From a virus, in IMG/VR virus record IMGVR_UViG_3300025759_000009, positions 1-54,618 of that record: a stretch of DNA of 54,618 nucleotides; one strand, given 5' to 3'. Below the pieces are notes generated by a model. It had not been told where the DNA came from, searched no databases, and saw nothing but the letters and a program-made list of their open reading frames with translations. Position 1 is the stretch's first letter. Every line of letters begins with the position of its first letter. This document shows positions 11,915 to 20,255 of this stretch, piece after piece. The position numbers and the translations under genes were made by a program.

Positions 11915-14137
11915 TTATATGTTATCCCGCCCGGTCTGTCGTTCGTATTCGCCGCGAGCGAGTGGGCCATCCATAGCTCCGAGCCATTTCTCTGTTCCGC
12001 CTGCTGTCAGCGTGTACCTACGAATTAGTCCAGCCGATATTGCGGCGGTGATAGCGGCTTTGATTGTTGACTCTCTTCCTGCGCCTTTAAGGAATATAAC
12101 GCACGGCTCACCTGAATTTGATTCGTGTACGGCAGGATATAGGCCATCATCTTTCCCACCGAAAGACACTGCACGACCTTCGTTTTCTCGCATACGCACG
12201 AACTCAGCAATGTGTTCTAGGCGCTGACGAACTGTTGTGGACATTGCCAATGAGCGAATATCTGCCGAGCGGTCTTCGAGCAAGCCTGTGTTCGGGTTAC
12301 GAATGAAGTGTCTGATGTCTCGATTAGCTGGGCCGTTTGATTTAACGACCGCGCCATCGAACACGCCATTGCGTGTGTATTCTATGTTCAGGTCTCTACA
12401 CCGTTGCTTGCCTGTGCTTTCGTCCACTGACCAAACTGAGAACGCGCAGCGCACGCCATCAACGATAGCTGATGTACCGCGAATAAGGTTCCGCGCTTGC
12501 TCTGGCGTCTTGACAGGTTCGTTGTCCTTAATCTTAGCCATGTGGTGATTAACCATGACCGTTGCGCCTGTTTCGGTTGCCATCTGAGCAAGTAGGCCCA
12601 TGAATGCAGCCCCAGCGGCGGGATCAGCGTTTACATCTGCGTGTACGAATGATGCCATAGGGTCAATGACGATGAGCTTGAGGTTATCCATTTCCAGCAT
12701 TTGATCGTAGATGCGTTCGAACTCTGCACCCATGAGATAGCTATTGTCGAACTTCTGCATAATAGGGAACACGCCACCGAGGTTGGGCAGGGGGAGGATG
12801 CGGAGCTTATGATCGTAATGCTCACGGTATCGCTTTGGATCGAGGCGTGAGATACGTCTGTGCATCTCTCCCTTATCGTCTTCTGCCGTGATTAGGATCA
12901 CATCGCCGTGTTCTGCTACGAGGCCACCGAATGCGCTTTGCATAGATGCGCCTGATGCGACCTTCATCGCGAGATCGAGTGTCATCATGCCTTTACCGCT
13001 ATCGCCTGCTGCGGCAAATACTGTGGGCACTCCGAGCGGAATTGTATCGCCAATGAGGAACTTTTGCTCTGGCGGCGATCCAACGAAATACTGGTCAATT
13101 AGCAGGCTTTCGTCTAGCAGGGAGATCGGCTTTTTGATTTTGCTTTCTTGCGACTTGATAAACTTGTTAATATCAAAGCCTTCATCAATCGCGTCTGCGG
13201 CATCCCACTTCTCTTCTTTTGTAGCGGGGATTTGCAAAATCAGTGTACTTTTGGCTCCTGCTTCTTTAGCTTGCGCTTCCACAATGCGAGCGAGCTTTTT
13301 TCCAGCTTCGTCATTGTCAGGCCATAAGATTAATTCTTTGTTGCGCAGTTGCGTAAATTCAAACTTATGGGCTGTGTTTTCGGACAGCATACCCGCACCA
13401 CCGATGGTGCATGTTGCAGCGTATCCTAAATCATTTAAAGCGTTGGCGCACTTTTCGCCTTCGACCCATATAACTTTATCCGCACCTAAAATGTTCGGGA
13501 TGTTATACAAGGGGCGCGGTTCTGGCACGCCTTGGCGACCATTCATGAACTGGCGGAATTGTTTCTTTGGCTTACCGGAACTATCCCGAACAATTTCTCC
13601 GGTTACGTCCCGATCAAAGTATTTGCGCACAGTAACGAGAACTACACCATCCTCATCTGTATAGGCATATTCCTCTTCGAACGGCGTACTTGGGTTAATA
13701 GTTTGCTTTTGTTCGGTTTGTTGTGGAACCTGCGGCGGTGGGGATGATGCCATTACAGAGAAGTTAATGGGATTGTTCGGCTTAACAATATTTTCTGGCG
13801 GAGCAACGTAGTCTGTGGGCAGATGATGCTTGAAGTAATCTAGGCATTCTGTGAGCGAATATCCGCGACCTTCTTTAAACACCTTGCAGATACCACCGAT
13901 GCCATCGCCTGATTCGAAATCTTTGCCAGTCATAAACCACGGACTGCTTGTGTCGATGTTAATGCGGAGTGATTGACCCGCTTCGCCACGCAACGAACCT
14001 AGAAAGAATTCCTTACCGCGCTGCACCCCTTGGGGGTATGTTTCGAAAAGTGCGGACAATTGGACACTACGGGGAACTTCTTCCGAAATTCTCTTTGCTA
14101 CCTCTTGTGGTGTCTTGCCATATCTTAATAGATTCAT
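11915..14137 (-). CDS. Toprim-helicase replication protein (primase-helicase / RepA-like ATPase)
   Basis: The 740 residues join a toprim-type region (WVEGEKCANAL near 225, LILWPDNDEAGKKLA near 280) with a RecA-like hexameric ATPase: Walker A AAAGDSGKGMM near 380, Walker B LKLIVIDPMAS near 490 and the sensor VNHHMAK near 535. The last 100 residues look like a winged helix. The N-terminal 110 residues may be a primase-like or DNA-binding domain. It would unwind and perhaps prime phage DNA. No phage DNA polymerase was found, so it must recruit a host polymerase. An ATG with AGGGA upstream is preferred over a GTG 18 bases earlier. Confidence 0.85.
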   Translation of the reverse strand: MNLLRYGKTPQEVAKRISEEVPRSVQLSALFETYPQGVQRGKEFFLGSLRGEAGQSLRINIDTSSPWFMTGKDFESGDGIGGICKVFKEGRGYSLTECLDYFKHHLPTDYVAPPENIVKPNNPINFSVMASSPPPQVPQQTEQKQTINPSTPFEEEYAYTDEDGVVLVTVRKYFDRDVTGEIVRDSSGKPKKQFRQFMNGRQGVPEPRPLYNIPNILGADKVIWVEGEKCANALNDLGYAATCTIGGAGMLSENTAHKFEFTQLRNKELILWPDNDEAGKKLARIVEAQAKEAGAKSTLILQIPATKEEKWDAADAIDEGFDINKFIKSQESKIKKPISLLDESLLIDQYFVGSPPEQKFLIGDTIPLGVPTVFAAAGDSGKGMMTLDLAMKVASGASMQSAFGGLVAEHGDVILITAEDDKGEMHRRISRLDPKRYREHYDHKLRILPLPNLGGVFPIMQKFDNSYLMGAEFERIYDQMLEMDNLKLIVIDPMASFVHADVNADPAAGAAFMGLLAQMATETGATVMVNHHMAKIKDNEPVKTPEQARNLIRGTSAIVDGVRCAFSVWSVDESTGKQRCRDLNIEYTRNGVFDGAVVKSNGPANRDIRHFIRNPNTGLLEDRSADIRSLAMSTTVRQRLEHIAEFVRMRENEGRAVSFGGKDDGLYPAVHESNSGEPCVIFLKGAGRESTIKAAITAAISAGLIRRYTLTAGGTEKWLGAMDGPLARGEYERQTGRDNI

Positions 14138-14167
14138 TATCTTGTCCCTGTTCACAACTTAACTACT

Positions 14168-14205
14168 AAATATGGGATGCCGCCGACCAAGCGCGTCCCA
14201 TATTT
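14168..14205. promoter_or_regulatory. AAATATGGGA / TCCCATATTT inverted repeat
   Basis: A perfect 10-bp inverted repeat with an 18-base spacer lies between the nuclease and the primase-helicase. Its half-site TATGGGA resembles the discriminator of the shared-leader promoters, and TTTAGTAGTTAAG follows it. It is placed as an operator or a transcript hairpin of the primase-helicase gene. Confidence 0.6.
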
Positions 14206-14209
14206 TTTA

Positions 14210-14989
14210 CTAATTCCAGCATGTTTCACAAAACTCGCAGAACTTGCACAGAAAAAAATCTTTACTTTGCGCAACACGCGGTAGAATGTCACCAGCTTTT
14301 GATGCCGTCAAGATATTCACGGCTCGATCACTTGCCTCTTGAGCCAAGGCTTTATTGTAAGGCACTAGCTCATAATAGACCTCTGAGGTGTTTTTATTGA
14401 TAACGGTAAACAGCGCAGGGTTTTCAGTTAACTCCATATAGGTCTGGTACAGAGCCAACTGAGTTGCGTATGTTTTGTTCGCTTTTTCGACGCCATGACG
14501 TACAAACCCTTTGAACTTGCTATCGTTGGCTGACTTGCACTCCCACAGCGCAGGGTAGCCCATAGCTACAGGGCCATCGCATATCACGCCGTCTATGTGA
14601 CCGCGTATCTCGCCGTCAGCGATAGAGAAGCCAAATTGCTTATTGTCTTTGTCTTCTGTGCGCAGATCGAAACCAGCGTCTTTGAGCCACTTTGCAGCAA
14701 AGTCCTCAATCTCGTGGCCGAACTGGAATATACGCAGTGTACGGGCGCTAAATGCCTTGTCAGCATCTATGGGGTAGTTGAGGTATCTGTACTGTATTTT
14801 GCGCGAACACTCGTCGCCAATACTTGATGCCCCGATGTATTTACGGCGCTCTCTTTTTTGCTCACCCGCAACGACTGCTTTATCCACAGCTTCTTTGATG
14901 CTTTCCGCTACAGGATCGACCCTAGAACGGGATTGAAGTAGAGGGCCAAGTGCCTGTTGACTTAAAGTAGGTGTCTTCGAGTTGCCCAA
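14210..14989 (-). CDS. Cas4/RecB-like PD-(D/E)XK exonuclease with predicted Fe-S cluster
   Basis: The nuclease core is EIRGHIDGVICDGP with Asp133 and LWECKSAND with Glu150 and Lys152; a QLALYQTYM helix follows, as in the RecB family. Cys61 (GDECSRKIQYR) plus Cys248, Cys251, Cys254 and Cys257 at the C-terminus form the ligand pattern of the Cas4/AddB 4Fe-4S cluster. Such enzymes resect DNA ends. With the Sak4-like ATPase and SSB-like protein it forms a recombination set. The 5' end overlaps the previous gene by 68 bases, so the true start could be a later GTG. Confidence 0.85.
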   Translation of the reverse strand: MGNSKTPTLSQQALGPLLQSRSRVDPVAESIKEAVDKAVVAGEQKRERRKYIGASSIGDECSRKIQYRYLNYPIDADKAFSARTLRIFQFGHEIEDFAAKWLKDAGFDLRTEDKDNKQFGFSIADGEIRGHIDGVICDGPVAMGYPALWECKSANDSKFKGFVRHGVEKANKTYATQLALYQTYMELTENPALFTVINKNTSEVYYELVPYNKALAQEASDRAVNILTASKAGDILPRVAQSKDFFLCKFCEFCETCWN

Positions 14990-15149
14990 TGTTAATCTCC
15001 TGATCTAATCTTTTTGCTTCTTGGATACCGAATATCAGCGTATGTACTTGCTCTTCTGTTAAATCAGAAAACCTTGTGTTCCAGCCGAATACTCCAAGTA
15101 TGTGTGCCAATTCTTTCATTGGCTCTGGTGCTGTTGAATTATCGCTCAA
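14922..15149 (-). CDS. Small uncharacterised protein (75 aa)
   Basis: It begins MSDNSTAPEPMKELAHILGVFGW and has a helical, acidic middle (LTEEQVHTLIFGIQEAKRL). The start overlaps the previous stop as ATGA, but the 3' end overlaps the nuclease by 68 bases in another frame, which lowers confidence in one of the two boundaries. Confidence 0.55.
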   Translation of the reverse strand: MSDNSTAPEPMKELAHILGVFGWNTRFSDLTEEQVHTLIFGIQEAKRLDQEINIGQLEDTYFKSTGTWPSTSIPF

Positions 15150-15451
15150 TGCTCAATTTCCTCTCCTGTCGAAATAAGGTCTATTACCTCGTCAATTTTA
15201 TCGGGGTCAATTTCGTTGTTTCTGAATCCTAGATTCATAACCTCTTCCCCTCTAACCATTATGCTTGCGGTTCCAAACATAACTGTGTTTTCAGCTTCTT
15301 CTATGTGGGTGTTGATTACATCATTCGCCACTGACTGAATTTCATTAAGGTCTTCGCTATTTTTTACCCAACAGATCAATTCATATTCAGAGCTTTCTAT
15401 CGTCTGTTTTTCTGATTCGACCATAAATAGGTACATTTCAAAGCGAGCCAT
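15146..15451 (-). CDS. Uncharacterised acidic protein (101 aa)
   Basis: The ATG at 15451 (MARFEMYLFMVESEK) follows AAGGAAT. The protein alternates strands and helices and is strongly acidic (DLNEIQSVANDVINTHIEEAEN, split here by prediction only). Unrecognised; translationally linked to both neighbours. Confidence 0.65.
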   Translation of the reverse strand: MARFEMYLFMVESEKQTIESSEYELICWVKNSEDLNEIQSVANDVINTHIEEAENTVMFGTASIMVRGEEVMNLGFRNNEIDPDKIDEVIDLISTGEEIEH

Positions 15452-15453
15452 TT

Positions 15454-15720
15454 TTATTCCTTGCTGGACAATTCGTTGCCACACGCCAAGTAACCACAGC
15501 CGTCGATCCAGTTGTCTGCATTTTGGGGATTGGATTTTATGCGAGCAATTTTGAGCATAGCCATCATAGCCCCTACGTCATGCGGCTTGATTAACGTGTC
15601 TAAGTAAATCGACCATAGGTTTGCTATAGTTGTCAGGTTTGACTCCATATCACCATGCGTAGCGGCACGATCCTTGGTGACATATTCCTTAGCCGTATCT
15701 AATGTTTCAGATCGTTCCAT
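15454..15720 (-). CDS. DUF6378-like protein (88 aa)
   Basis: RAATHGDMESNL, IANLWSIYL and MMAMLKIARIKSNPQNADNWIDGCGYLA match a small helical phage family that I recall as DUF6378, of MazG-like look. A nucleotide-pool or dNTP role has been suggested only by analogy. It overlaps the end of the helicase gene by 14 bases. Confidence 0.7.
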   Translation of the reverse strand: MERSETLDTAKEYVTKDRAATHGDMESNLTTIANLWSIYLDTLIKPHDVGAMMAMLKIARIKSNPQNADNWIDGCGYLACGNELSSKE

Positions 15721-17401
15721 GTTCTTCTCCCGTTAGTCTTTCCCAGTTATCTGCAATCAGTCTATCAATTTGTGTTCGATTAAAATAGTATCCCAAACAA
15801 CATGCAGCTTTGTACTTTGTCCAAGAGAAATCCATTTCGCTGATCTGCACGCCTTTATTGCGCAGAATTTCTTTTTGCTTTGGCGTAGCGGCTTGGTTAA
15901 GCCACCGCTTTGACTTGTTTGCTGCGCTACTATCTTCAATCTCGCGCAAGAAATCATCCGCTGCGGCCATCGCTTGCACCTTCTCACCGATAGATACCAC
16001 TCTAACGCGCCCTGTCTGCGGCTTTACAATCGCCATCCAGTAGTTTCCGACCTTCGCCACCATAGTAAAGCCTTGGAAGCCTGTAGCCATCATTGCAGTG
16101 CCAAGACCATATGGATCAATCCACATGAATGGTGACATTTCCATGAGATCGTATTCGGTCATGACGAAGTTGTGCAATTCGTCTTTTTGCTTTTGCTGGA
16201 ACTCGTGTTCACAGATTGGGCAGACGCGCGTATTTGTTGCGACTTCGCTTTCGCACTCTGGGCAAACCTTAGTGGGAGCTTCCTCTCCTTCGCGCTTCTC
16301 TGCACCGTCTAGGTTTGCTGTTTCATCTAGCGTACCATGCGTGATGATTGATGTGCCAAAGTCCATGACGATGCAATCGGTCTTGATGGTATTTGGATAT
16401 AGCTCAGGATCAACGATGCGCAGTCCACGACCGATCATCTGCACCATTGTGCCCTTCTGAGAGCATGGGCGTGTCAAGACAACACACGAGACTGGGGGTG
16501 CATCAAAACCCTCTGTCAGCACCATTACGTTGACGATCACTTGCAGATCACCGAACTCAAGATCGTGCAGCATTTCGGCGCGTTTGTCTTTGGGCGTTTC
16601 TCCCGTAACAAAATTGGCTTTGATGCCAGCGCGAAGGTAGGCTTCGCAAACGTGTTCGGCATGTAAGACGGTTGAGCAAAACACTACTGTCTTGCGATCA
16701 CCAGCTTTCTCCATCCACTCATCCACGATACGTTCGTTGATGACTTGGCGATCCATAATCGCTGCGACCTCTTCCATGTCGTACTCTTTGCCACGGCGCG
16801 TCACATTATCCAGTTGGTCATTAACGCCCAGATCAACGACATAAGATGTAGGGCGCACAAGAAATCCTTCGCGGATTAGTGTCGCCATTTCGATCTGGTG
16901 TGCGCAGTTGTTGAATACATCGCGCAGACCCTTGCCATCCCCCCGGTTTGGAGTGGCTGTAAATCCCACAATCTCTGCGTCTTCGTTGTCTTCGATCACA
17001 GCGTCGATCACCTTGCGATAGGTGTCTGCGGCGGCGTGGTGGCTTTCGTCGATAACTACCATGTCAAACTTCGGGCGTTTGCGCAGGTTATTATCTCGCG
17101 ACATTGTTTGAACCATTGAGAATACAGCTTCGCCGTCCCAATGCTTTACAGTGCCGTTCACAATGCTTGTTGTGATGTATGGGTTAACGCGCTCGAACTT
17201 CTCTTTGTTCTGCTCAACTAGCTCATCCCTATGCTGGATGATTAGAACGCGCTTTCCCTTTTTGTATCTCTTGCCAACAAGGGCGGATAACATGATCGTT
17301 TTGCCTGCACCTGTGGGCGCGACTACGAGTGTGTTTTTGTGTTTGTCTAACGCTGTGCAAGCGTCAGATACAGCAACTTCTTGATAAGGTCTAAGTAACA
17401 T
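15707..17401 (-). CDS. Superfamily II DEAD/H-box helicase (RadD/UvsW-like) with zinc ribbon
   Basis: Motifs are complete: RPYQ Q-motif-like at 4-7, Walker A APTGAGKT at 28-35, DESH at 118-121, TATP at 148-151, FCSTVLHAEH motif IV and the QMIGRGLR arginine finger near 320. A four-Cys zinc ribbon (CPECES...CPICEHEF) sits at about 379-402. The family remodels branched DNA and restarts forks, and may start recombination-dependent replication. Length (564) fits YejH/RadD. It lies between two predicted nucleases. Confidence 0.9.
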   Translation of the reverse strand: MLLRPYQEVAVSDACTALDKHKNTLVVAPTGAGKTIMLSALVGKRYKKGKRVLIIQHRDELVEQNKEKFERVNPYITTSIVNGTVKHWDGEAVFSMVQTMSRDNNLRKRPKFDMVVIDESHHAAADTYRKVIDAVIEDNEDAEIVGFTATPNRGDGKGLRDVFNNCAHQIEMATLIREGFLVRPTSYVVDLGVNDQLDNVTRRGKEYDMEEVAAIMDRQVINERIVDEWMEKAGDRKTVVFCSTVLHAEHVCEAYLRAGIKANFVTGETPKDKRAEMLHDLEFGDLQVIVNVMVLTEGFDAPPVSCVVLTRPCSQKGTMVQMIGRGLRIVDPELYPNTIKTDCIVMDFGTSIITHGTLDETANLDGAEKREGEEAPTKVCPECESEVATNTRVCPICEHEFQQKQKDELHNFVMTEYDLMEMSPFMWIDPYGLGTAMMATGFQGFTMVAKVGNYWMAIVKPQTGRVRVVSIGEKVQAMAAADDFLREIEDSSAANKSKRWLNQAATPKQKEILRNKGVQISEMDFSWTKYKAACCLGYYFNRTQIDRLIADNWERLTGEEHGTI

Positions 17402-17404
17402 AGC

Positions 17405-17824
17405 TCAATCCAAATACTTAAAATCAGACAAAGGAATATGGACAACAGGTTCTACATCCTGCCAATCTCCACGATCAGTGCGACCACCAACAAGTACAGG
17501 CCAACCATAATTGAACGATGTATAACCTGTTCGGTCTTTCCACTTTACAACAAGAACACTAGATAATCCGCAAGCGTCCTGTAAGTTTTTAGCCGCTGAT
17601 ACTTTCGCTAAAGAAAGAATATATGTCCTGTATTTATCGTGAGTATTTTTTCGAATTTTTACTTCGCAAAATCCTGTGACTGCTTCACCAACCATTAGGC
17701 AGTAATCAAGGTGATATTGTTTAGGCATTTTTTCAAAACGTAACGGCGACCAGTAATTACAAAAACTTGAAATTACACTTTGCTCATTAATCAAATCTTG
17801 ACTTGTCTCATACGTTGGACGCAT
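17405..17824 (-). CDS. Small PD-(D/E)XK nuclease-like protein (139 aa)
   Basis: HLDYCLMVGEAVTGFCEVKIRKN carries a D...ExK pattern (Asp40, Glu54, Lys56), followed by a helix (YILSLAKVSAAKNLQ), as in small VRR-NUC and resolvase-like folds. A catalytic nuclease role is inferred. The gene has its own leader TTCTAGCAAATAGGAG and follows two alternative hairpins. Confidence 0.55.
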   Translation of the reverse strand: MRPTYETSQDLINEQSVISSFCNYWSPLRFEKMPKQYHLDYCLMVGEAVTGFCEVKIRKNTHDKYRTYILSLAKVSAAKNLQDACGLSSVLVVKWKDRTGYTSFNYGWPVLVGGRTDRGDWQDVEPVVHIPLSDFKYLD

Positions 17825-17856
17825 GTGATTTCTCCTATTTGCTAGAATAGTAAGTT

Positions 17857-17891
17857 GGGGGGTTCGCGGCCCACGGCCCCCCTATCCGTGG
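17857..17891 (-). promoter_or_regulatory. Overlapping alternative hairpins after the SSB-like gene
   Basis: GGGGGG (17857-17862) can pair with CCCCCC (17877-17882), or CCACGG (17871-17876) with CCGTGG (17886-17891); the two stems exclude each other. The element lies between the SSB-like gene and the small nuclease gene and could act as a switch or terminator. Confidence 0.55.
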
Positions 17892-17923
17892 TCTAGCAGG
17901 CGCGGAATGGCCCTGCCGCTAGA

Positions 17924-18538
17924 TTACCTTTGCGCCCAAGAAGGAACTGCACCGCTATTTTGTGCAGGAGCTTGTGGTGCAGCATTCGGAGCAATTGTGG
18001 TTTGTTGCATTGGAATACTGCCTTGGGGCAAAAATTCTGAGTTATCCGGCGTGAGAGCAGCCATAAGTTGGTTATTGTCTTTATAACCGTTGGTGCCCTT
18101 CTTAATGCCAACCTTAGCGCAAATCTCCATACCGCTCAAGTCCATCATACTGCTGATGTTGCGGTTTTGTTGCGCTTGTGGAGATACGTCCGCTGGGCTG
18201 ATGTTTCGTGCGCTTTCGACAATAGACTTCAACGTGCGCAGACCAATCTCTTTAGCAAGAGGCATACCGCTTGGGCCAATCTTATCGCCATCTACGAATA
18301 CGCTGTGCCAAAACTTGCGGCGGTCATACTCGCCACCGATGATTGTGAACTCAAGGTTCATCCACTTAGCGGATGTGCTTTGTGATTTCTTGAACCATGC
18401 GCCTTGACCGAATTCAGGCAATTCGATGTCGCCCTGTTGAACAAGAACTACTGCGCGAACCACAGAGCCACTAGGAATCAGAGAAAATTCTTGGTTATTT
18501 GGGTTTTCGTCTGCGGGTACATTATTAAAATTAAGCAT
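17924..18538 (-). CDS. Single-stranded DNA-binding-like protein (DUF669 type)
   Basis: Residues 20-110 form a beta-rich domain (SLIPSGSVVRAVVLVQQGD, AKWMNLEFTIIGGEYDRRKFW) like the DUF669 phage SSB-like fold, which binds ssDNA. The C-terminal 50 residues are disordered and rich in Ala, Pro and Gln and end in PSWAQR, not the acidic tail of bacterial SSB. Its start shares bases with the stop of the Sak4-like gene, so they are made together. Confidence 0.7.
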   Translation of the reverse strand: MLNFNNVPADENPNNQEFSLIPSGSVVRAVVLVQQGDIELPEFGQGAWFKKSQSTSAKWMNLEFTIIGGEYDRRKFWHSVFVDGDKIGPSGMPLAKEIGLRTLKSIVESARNISPADVSPQAQQNRNISSMMDLSGMEICAKVGIKKGTNGYKDNNQLMAALTPDNSEFLPQGSIPMQQTTIAPNAAPQAPAQNSGAVPSWAQR

Positions 18539-19401
18539 TATACTTCTCCTTCGCTAGAAGTTTGAGTTGTAGGATCGACAAACGTAAGATCGTTGTCGGT
18601 TAATGGTGAGCCACTATTCATCTTTTCAATCAGCTTGCCAAGATGCGGCTCTTCTAATACGTCGAGACGCCCAGAACGGTCCTTGGCTGGGTAGCCCCAT
18701 TCGTTTAGCGGCTGACATACAAAGGCGCGATACTGACCATGATCTCCTGAGAGAACTGCCATTGTGATAACTTCGTCCACAATTCCCGGCAATTCACGAC
18801 CAGTCTTTGCGCCTTCGATCTGCATGTTGTATTGCTTGCGACCGTAATCGTCTGTGACTTCATCCAAGATGCCGACAAAGATCACGTTCTTTGTGCGGAT
18901 GTGCTGAATGTGTGTAAGCCACGACATCATCTCACGACCGTGCATTCCGTAAACAGCGCGAGTATCGACCTTGCCAGAACGCTCAGAGCGCGCTTCAGGC
19001 TGTTGTAAGCACCACTGGAAGCACAAACGTCCTGCTACGGTGATTGAGTCCACAAACAGCGTATCGTACTTCTGCCATACGTCTGAGGAGTCGCCATACA
19101 TCTGCGCCACATAGTCGTAGTGCGACTGACCATATGGCTGGTCTTCTGATAAGGATGGGTTTGCACCGCCCAAGAAGCACGCAAGGTCACGACATTCTAC
19201 CCATGTGCGAGGACGCACAACATCGATAGGATGTCCTTCGATTGCTGTATCACCAGCTTCCAAGTCCATAAACAAGGTAGTTGCTGGATTGAGCGTGCGA
19301 GCCAGTGTGGTTTTACCCACACCGCTTGATCCACACACCACAATCTTGTGGCCCTTTTTCTCAGCTAAACGCTGATCTGCTGTGATAATCTGCAAAGCCA
19401 T
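18538..19401 (-). CDS. Sak4-like RecA-fold recombinase ATPase
   Basis: The ATG at 19401 sits behind a perfect AGGAGG and overlaps the previous stop (TAATG). Walker A GSSGVGKTTLA is at about 23-33, LFMDLEAGD follows, Walker B DTLFVDSIT lies near 110 and a GREMMSWL helix near 155. Phage Sak4 proteins are minimal RecA/Rad51-like annealing ATPases that act with an SSB, as the next gene suggests. Length (287) fits. Confidence 0.8.
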   Translation of the reverse strand: MALQIITADQRLAEKKGHKIVVCGSSGVGKTTLARTLNPATTLFMDLEAGDTAIEGHPIDVVRPRTWVECRDLACFLGGANPSLSEDQPYGQSHYDYVAQMYGDSSDVWQKYDTLFVDSITVAGRLCFQWCLQQPEARSERSGKVDTRAVYGMHGREMMSWLTHIQHIRTKNVIFVGILDEVTDDYGRKQYNMQIEGAKTGRELPGIVDEVITMAVLSGDHGQYRAFVCQPLNEWGYPAKDRSGRLDVLEEPHLGKLIEKMNSGSPLTDNDLTFVDPTTQTSSEGEV

Positions 19402-19799
19402 TATTCTACCTCCTCGACTGTAACGCGGCCTGTCTCTACTGTACGGCACTCTTCAAGCTCACTTCTGATAGCTGGAGGTGCGGCTGTGAATTTGCGCTCT
19501 TCTACGGCAAACGTCAGCTTTCCGTAGTGATGTGCATCTTCTGGAGACATAGCGTTCAACTTGTCACGCAGCTTGTCTTGATCCCATGATACTTTCTTAC
19601 CAACAGTTACCTTGAGCCTTTGGTTGCCCTCTGTGATTTGGGCAGTGCCAAAGTCTTTACCGTTGGAGCGCAGCACATCTTTTGCTACAGGTAGAAATAT
19701 ATCTGAGAGTTGTTCTTCAACGTCTTTGAGTTCAAGGCGCATCTCACTGATGACGTACTTGAGTTCGTCTCGACGCTCGAATAGCTCACGACTGTTCAT
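19401..19799 (-). CDS. Uncharacterised recombination-associated protein (132 aa)
   Basis: Starting at 19799 (MNSRELFERRDELKY) behind GGAAAGG and the shared TCTAGTAA leader. The N-terminus is a long coiled-coil-like helix, then TAQITEGNQRLKVTVGKKVSWD and EERKFTA strand-like parts. Proteins of this shape sit next to Sak4-like ATPases in phages, so a partner or inhibitor role is inferred. Confidence 0.65.
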   Translation of the reverse strand: MNSRELFERRDELKYVISEMRLELKDVEEQLSDIFLPVAKDVLRSNGKDFGTAQITEGNQRLKVTVGKKVSWDQDKLRDKLNAMSPEDAHHYGKLTFAVEERKFTAAPPAIRSELEECRTVETGRVTVEEVE

Positions 19800-19822
19800 G
19801 TCGTTTCCTTTCCGCTTTAAGT

Positions 19823-19865
19823 TACTAGAGTCCCAAACATAACCATATGGCGTGGGGTACGTCAA
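19823..19865 (-). promoter_or_regulatory. Shared-leader promoter of the recombination cluster (copy 4)
   Basis: The minus strand reads TTGACG (19860-19865), 17 bases, TTATGT (19837-19842), TTGGGA, then CTCTAGTAAC (to 19823). The -35 overlaps the end of the DUF1064 gene. Confidence 0.75.
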
Positions 19866-20236
19866 GCACTTTTTTTAGAAAGAAATATTTCTATGCCCAG
19901 ACAGGCCTTCATGAGCTTCTTTTTTAGTTTAAATTCAGGAGTTTCAACGCCCTTGGCATCTTCAACAATTTCGTGCCACTCGCCGTCCTTGTCTTCGCGC
20001 TTGTAGCGGAAGTCAGCAATATAGGCGCATATCTTTTGTTCGTTAACGATCAGGTTGTAGCGCACTTGTAGCTCTAAGTCTTTAACACGCCCAGCGCGTT
20101 CGAGCGACTTGATGTACAGATAGCGTTCGCCTTCCCACTTAGAATCGAACTTGATGCCATCTATCGTGACCTTCTTATTTCCATACTTGGGTCTTGACCC
20201 ACGCCGCTTGGGATTATATACAGTTGAAAAGGTCAT
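19862..20236 (-). CDS. DUF1064 phage endonuclease-like protein
   Basis: KYGNKKVTIDGIKFDSKWEGERY, ADFRYKRED and VEDAKGVETPEFKLKKKL are the hallmarks of DUF1064, a PD-(D/E)XK-fold family linked to resolvase-type nucleases (Glu in KWEGERY, Asp in ADF, Glu-x-Lys in VEDAKG). At 124 residues it has the usual length. It may cut branched DNA before packaging. The start lacks a clear ribosome site, so it may be nearly leaderless. Confidence 0.8.
   Translation of the reverse strand: MTFSTVYNPKRRGSRPKYGNKKVTIDGIKFDSKWEGERYLYIKSLERAGRVKDLELQVRYNLIVNEQKICAYIADFRYKREDKDGEWHEIVEDAKGVETPEFKLKKKLMKACLGIEIFLSKKSA
20194..20222 (+). promoter_or_regulatory. Promoter of the ribbon-helix-helix gene
   Basis: TTGACC (20194-20199) and TATACA (20217-20222) with a 17-base spacer point rightward, inside the divergent DUF1064 gene. 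Regulation of both genes by the ribbon-helix-helix product would be natural. Confidence 0.75.
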
Positions 20237-20255
20237 TTATGGGAAGGAATCTCCA

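Noticed and set aside
12888-13664. 258-residue open frame on the plus strand within the toprim-helicase gene
   Set aside because: It is antisense to a gene with complete ATPase motifs, has no ribosome site and its composition is Ser/Ala-rich as expected of a shadow frame.
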